Source of the DNA: an uncultured bacterium
GTDB taxonomy: Bacteria; Actinomycetota; Coriobacteriia; Coriobacteriales; Coriobacteriaceae
Assembly: GCA_905215115.1 (NCBI GenBank)
Contig: CAJMOP010000051.1
Span: 1-12,988, forward strand
DNA: 12,988 nt
Direction: 5' to 3'
The position numbers and the translations under genes were made by a program. The notes beneath the pieces were generated by a model. That model worked only from the letters and a program-made list of their open reading frames with translations, was not told the origin of the DNA and searched no databases. Below, piece after piece: positions 12,351 through 12,988 of the stretch (positions are counted from its first letter, which is position 1; each line of letters begins with the position of its first letter).

Positions 12351-12988
12351 CTACAGCGCGAAGTCGCCGCCGACGAGCGTGGAGACGGGCTCCTCGTGGT
12401 AAACGGCGGAGATGGCCTGAGCGAACTCCTCGGCGACCGAGATAGTCTTGATCTTGCCGCCGACCTCGACGGGGATGGCGTCGGTGACGACGCACTCGAC
12501 GATGGGGGCATCGTTCAGGCGCTCGATGGCCGGACCGGAGAAGATGCCGTGGGTGGCGCAGACGTAGATGTCGCCGGCGCCCATAGCCTTGAGCTCCTTG
12601 ACGTTGGCGCACAGGGTGCCAGCAGTGTCGATCATGTCGTCGTTGATGATGCAGGTCTTGCCCTTGATGTCACCGATGATGCCCATGACCTCGGCGGCGT
12701 TGTGGCGCGGACGGCCCTTGTGGGCGATGGCCAGGTCGCAGCCGAGCATGTCGGACAGCTTCTTGGCGGCCTTGGCGCGACCCACGTCGGGGGAGACGAC
12801 AACCAGGTTGTCGGTGTCGAAGTGCATGTCGTTGTAGTACTGGCCAAACAGCGGCAGTGCGGACAGGTGGTTAACCGGGATATCGAAGAAGCCCTGGATC
12901 TGGCCCTGGTGCAGGTCGAGGGTGATGATGCGGTTGACGCCGGCGCGCTCGAGCAGGTTGGCGACGAGGCGGGCGGTGATGGGCTCGC
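12351..12988 (-). CDS. prs: Ribose-phosphate pyrophosphokinase (PRPP synthetase), 3' part
   Basis: Prs makes PRPP from ribose 5-phosphate and ATP for nucleotide, His and Trp synthesis. About 211 C-terminal residues are visible; roughly 105-115 N-terminal residues lie beyond the window edge. Recognisable parts are EPITARLVANLLERAG at the start, ITLDLHQGQIQGFFDIPVNHL with the conserved DLH, VVVSPDVGR of the catalytic flexible loop region, and the PRPP-binding loop DDMIDTAGT (nt 12615-12641). The C-terminus ends in VSTLVGGDFAL and a TAG stop at 12353-12351, of normal length. It belongs to the class I bacterial enzymes, which need phosphate and Mg2+. Nothing in the visible part is broken. Confidence 0.95.
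   Translation of the reverse strand, partial: EPITARLVANLLERAGVNRIITLDLHQGQIQGFFDIPVNHLSALPLFGQYYNDMHFDTDNLVVVSPDVGRAKAAKKLSDMLGCDLAIAHKGRPRHNAAEVMGIIGDIKGKTCIINDDMIDTAGTLCANVKELKAMGAGDIYVCATHGIFSGPAIERLNDAPIVECVVTDAIPVEVGGKIKTISVAEEFAQAISAVYHEEPVSTLVGGDFAL

Overview
The window is GC-rich, densely coded bacterial DNA. The protein flavour (NfnAB, a Tat-dependent amino-acid-binding lipoprotein, a RelB/PIN toxin-antitoxin pair, a cytidylate-kinase-like protein) together with short intergenic repeats built on GGGACAG points to a gut actinobacterium of the class Coriobacteriia, most likely Collinsella or a close relative. That assignment is an inference from pattern recognition; no marker gene here proves it. 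Most of the window is ordinary chromosomal housekeeping sequence, and I see no large undescribed multi-gene system. The unusual material lies mainly between the genes.

Left part (1-2641, + strand): the 3' end of purM overlaps purN, giving two consecutive-pathway enzymes of de novo purine synthesis, closed by a clear terminator. A self-contained toxin-antitoxin cassette follows (RelB/DinJ-like antitoxin, then PIN-domain toxin with an ATGA overlap). It has its own extended -10 promoter and an inverted repeat over the -10 that may be its operator. A solitary PTS EIIA protein comes next.

Middle part (2642-8731, + strand): after a repeat-rich gap come a membrane-anchored PpiC-type foldase and a YqeY protein, then a terminator and a perfect 21-bp-arm inverted repeat. 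A four-gene polar amino-acid ABC importer follows: ATPase, Tat/lipobox binding protein and two permeases, tightly spaced. A 106-nt nested hairpin begins immediately after the last permease stop codon, and a cytidylate-kinase-like gene follows it.

Right part (8732-12988, - strand): nfnB and nfnA (electron-bifurcating NADH-dependent ferredoxin:NADP+ oxidoreductase) are transcribed leftward from a TATAAT-type promoter and end in a terminator facing the kinase gene. Farther right are pth (peptidyl-tRNA hydrolase) and the 3' two thirds of prs (PRPP synthetase). A third GGGACAG element with a terminator-like hairpin inside it lies downstream of pth, and a 101-nt, roughly 41-bp nested hairpin lies between prs and pth. 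PRPP made by Prs is the starting metabolite of the purine pathway represented by purM/purN at the other end, but the two loci are not one operon.
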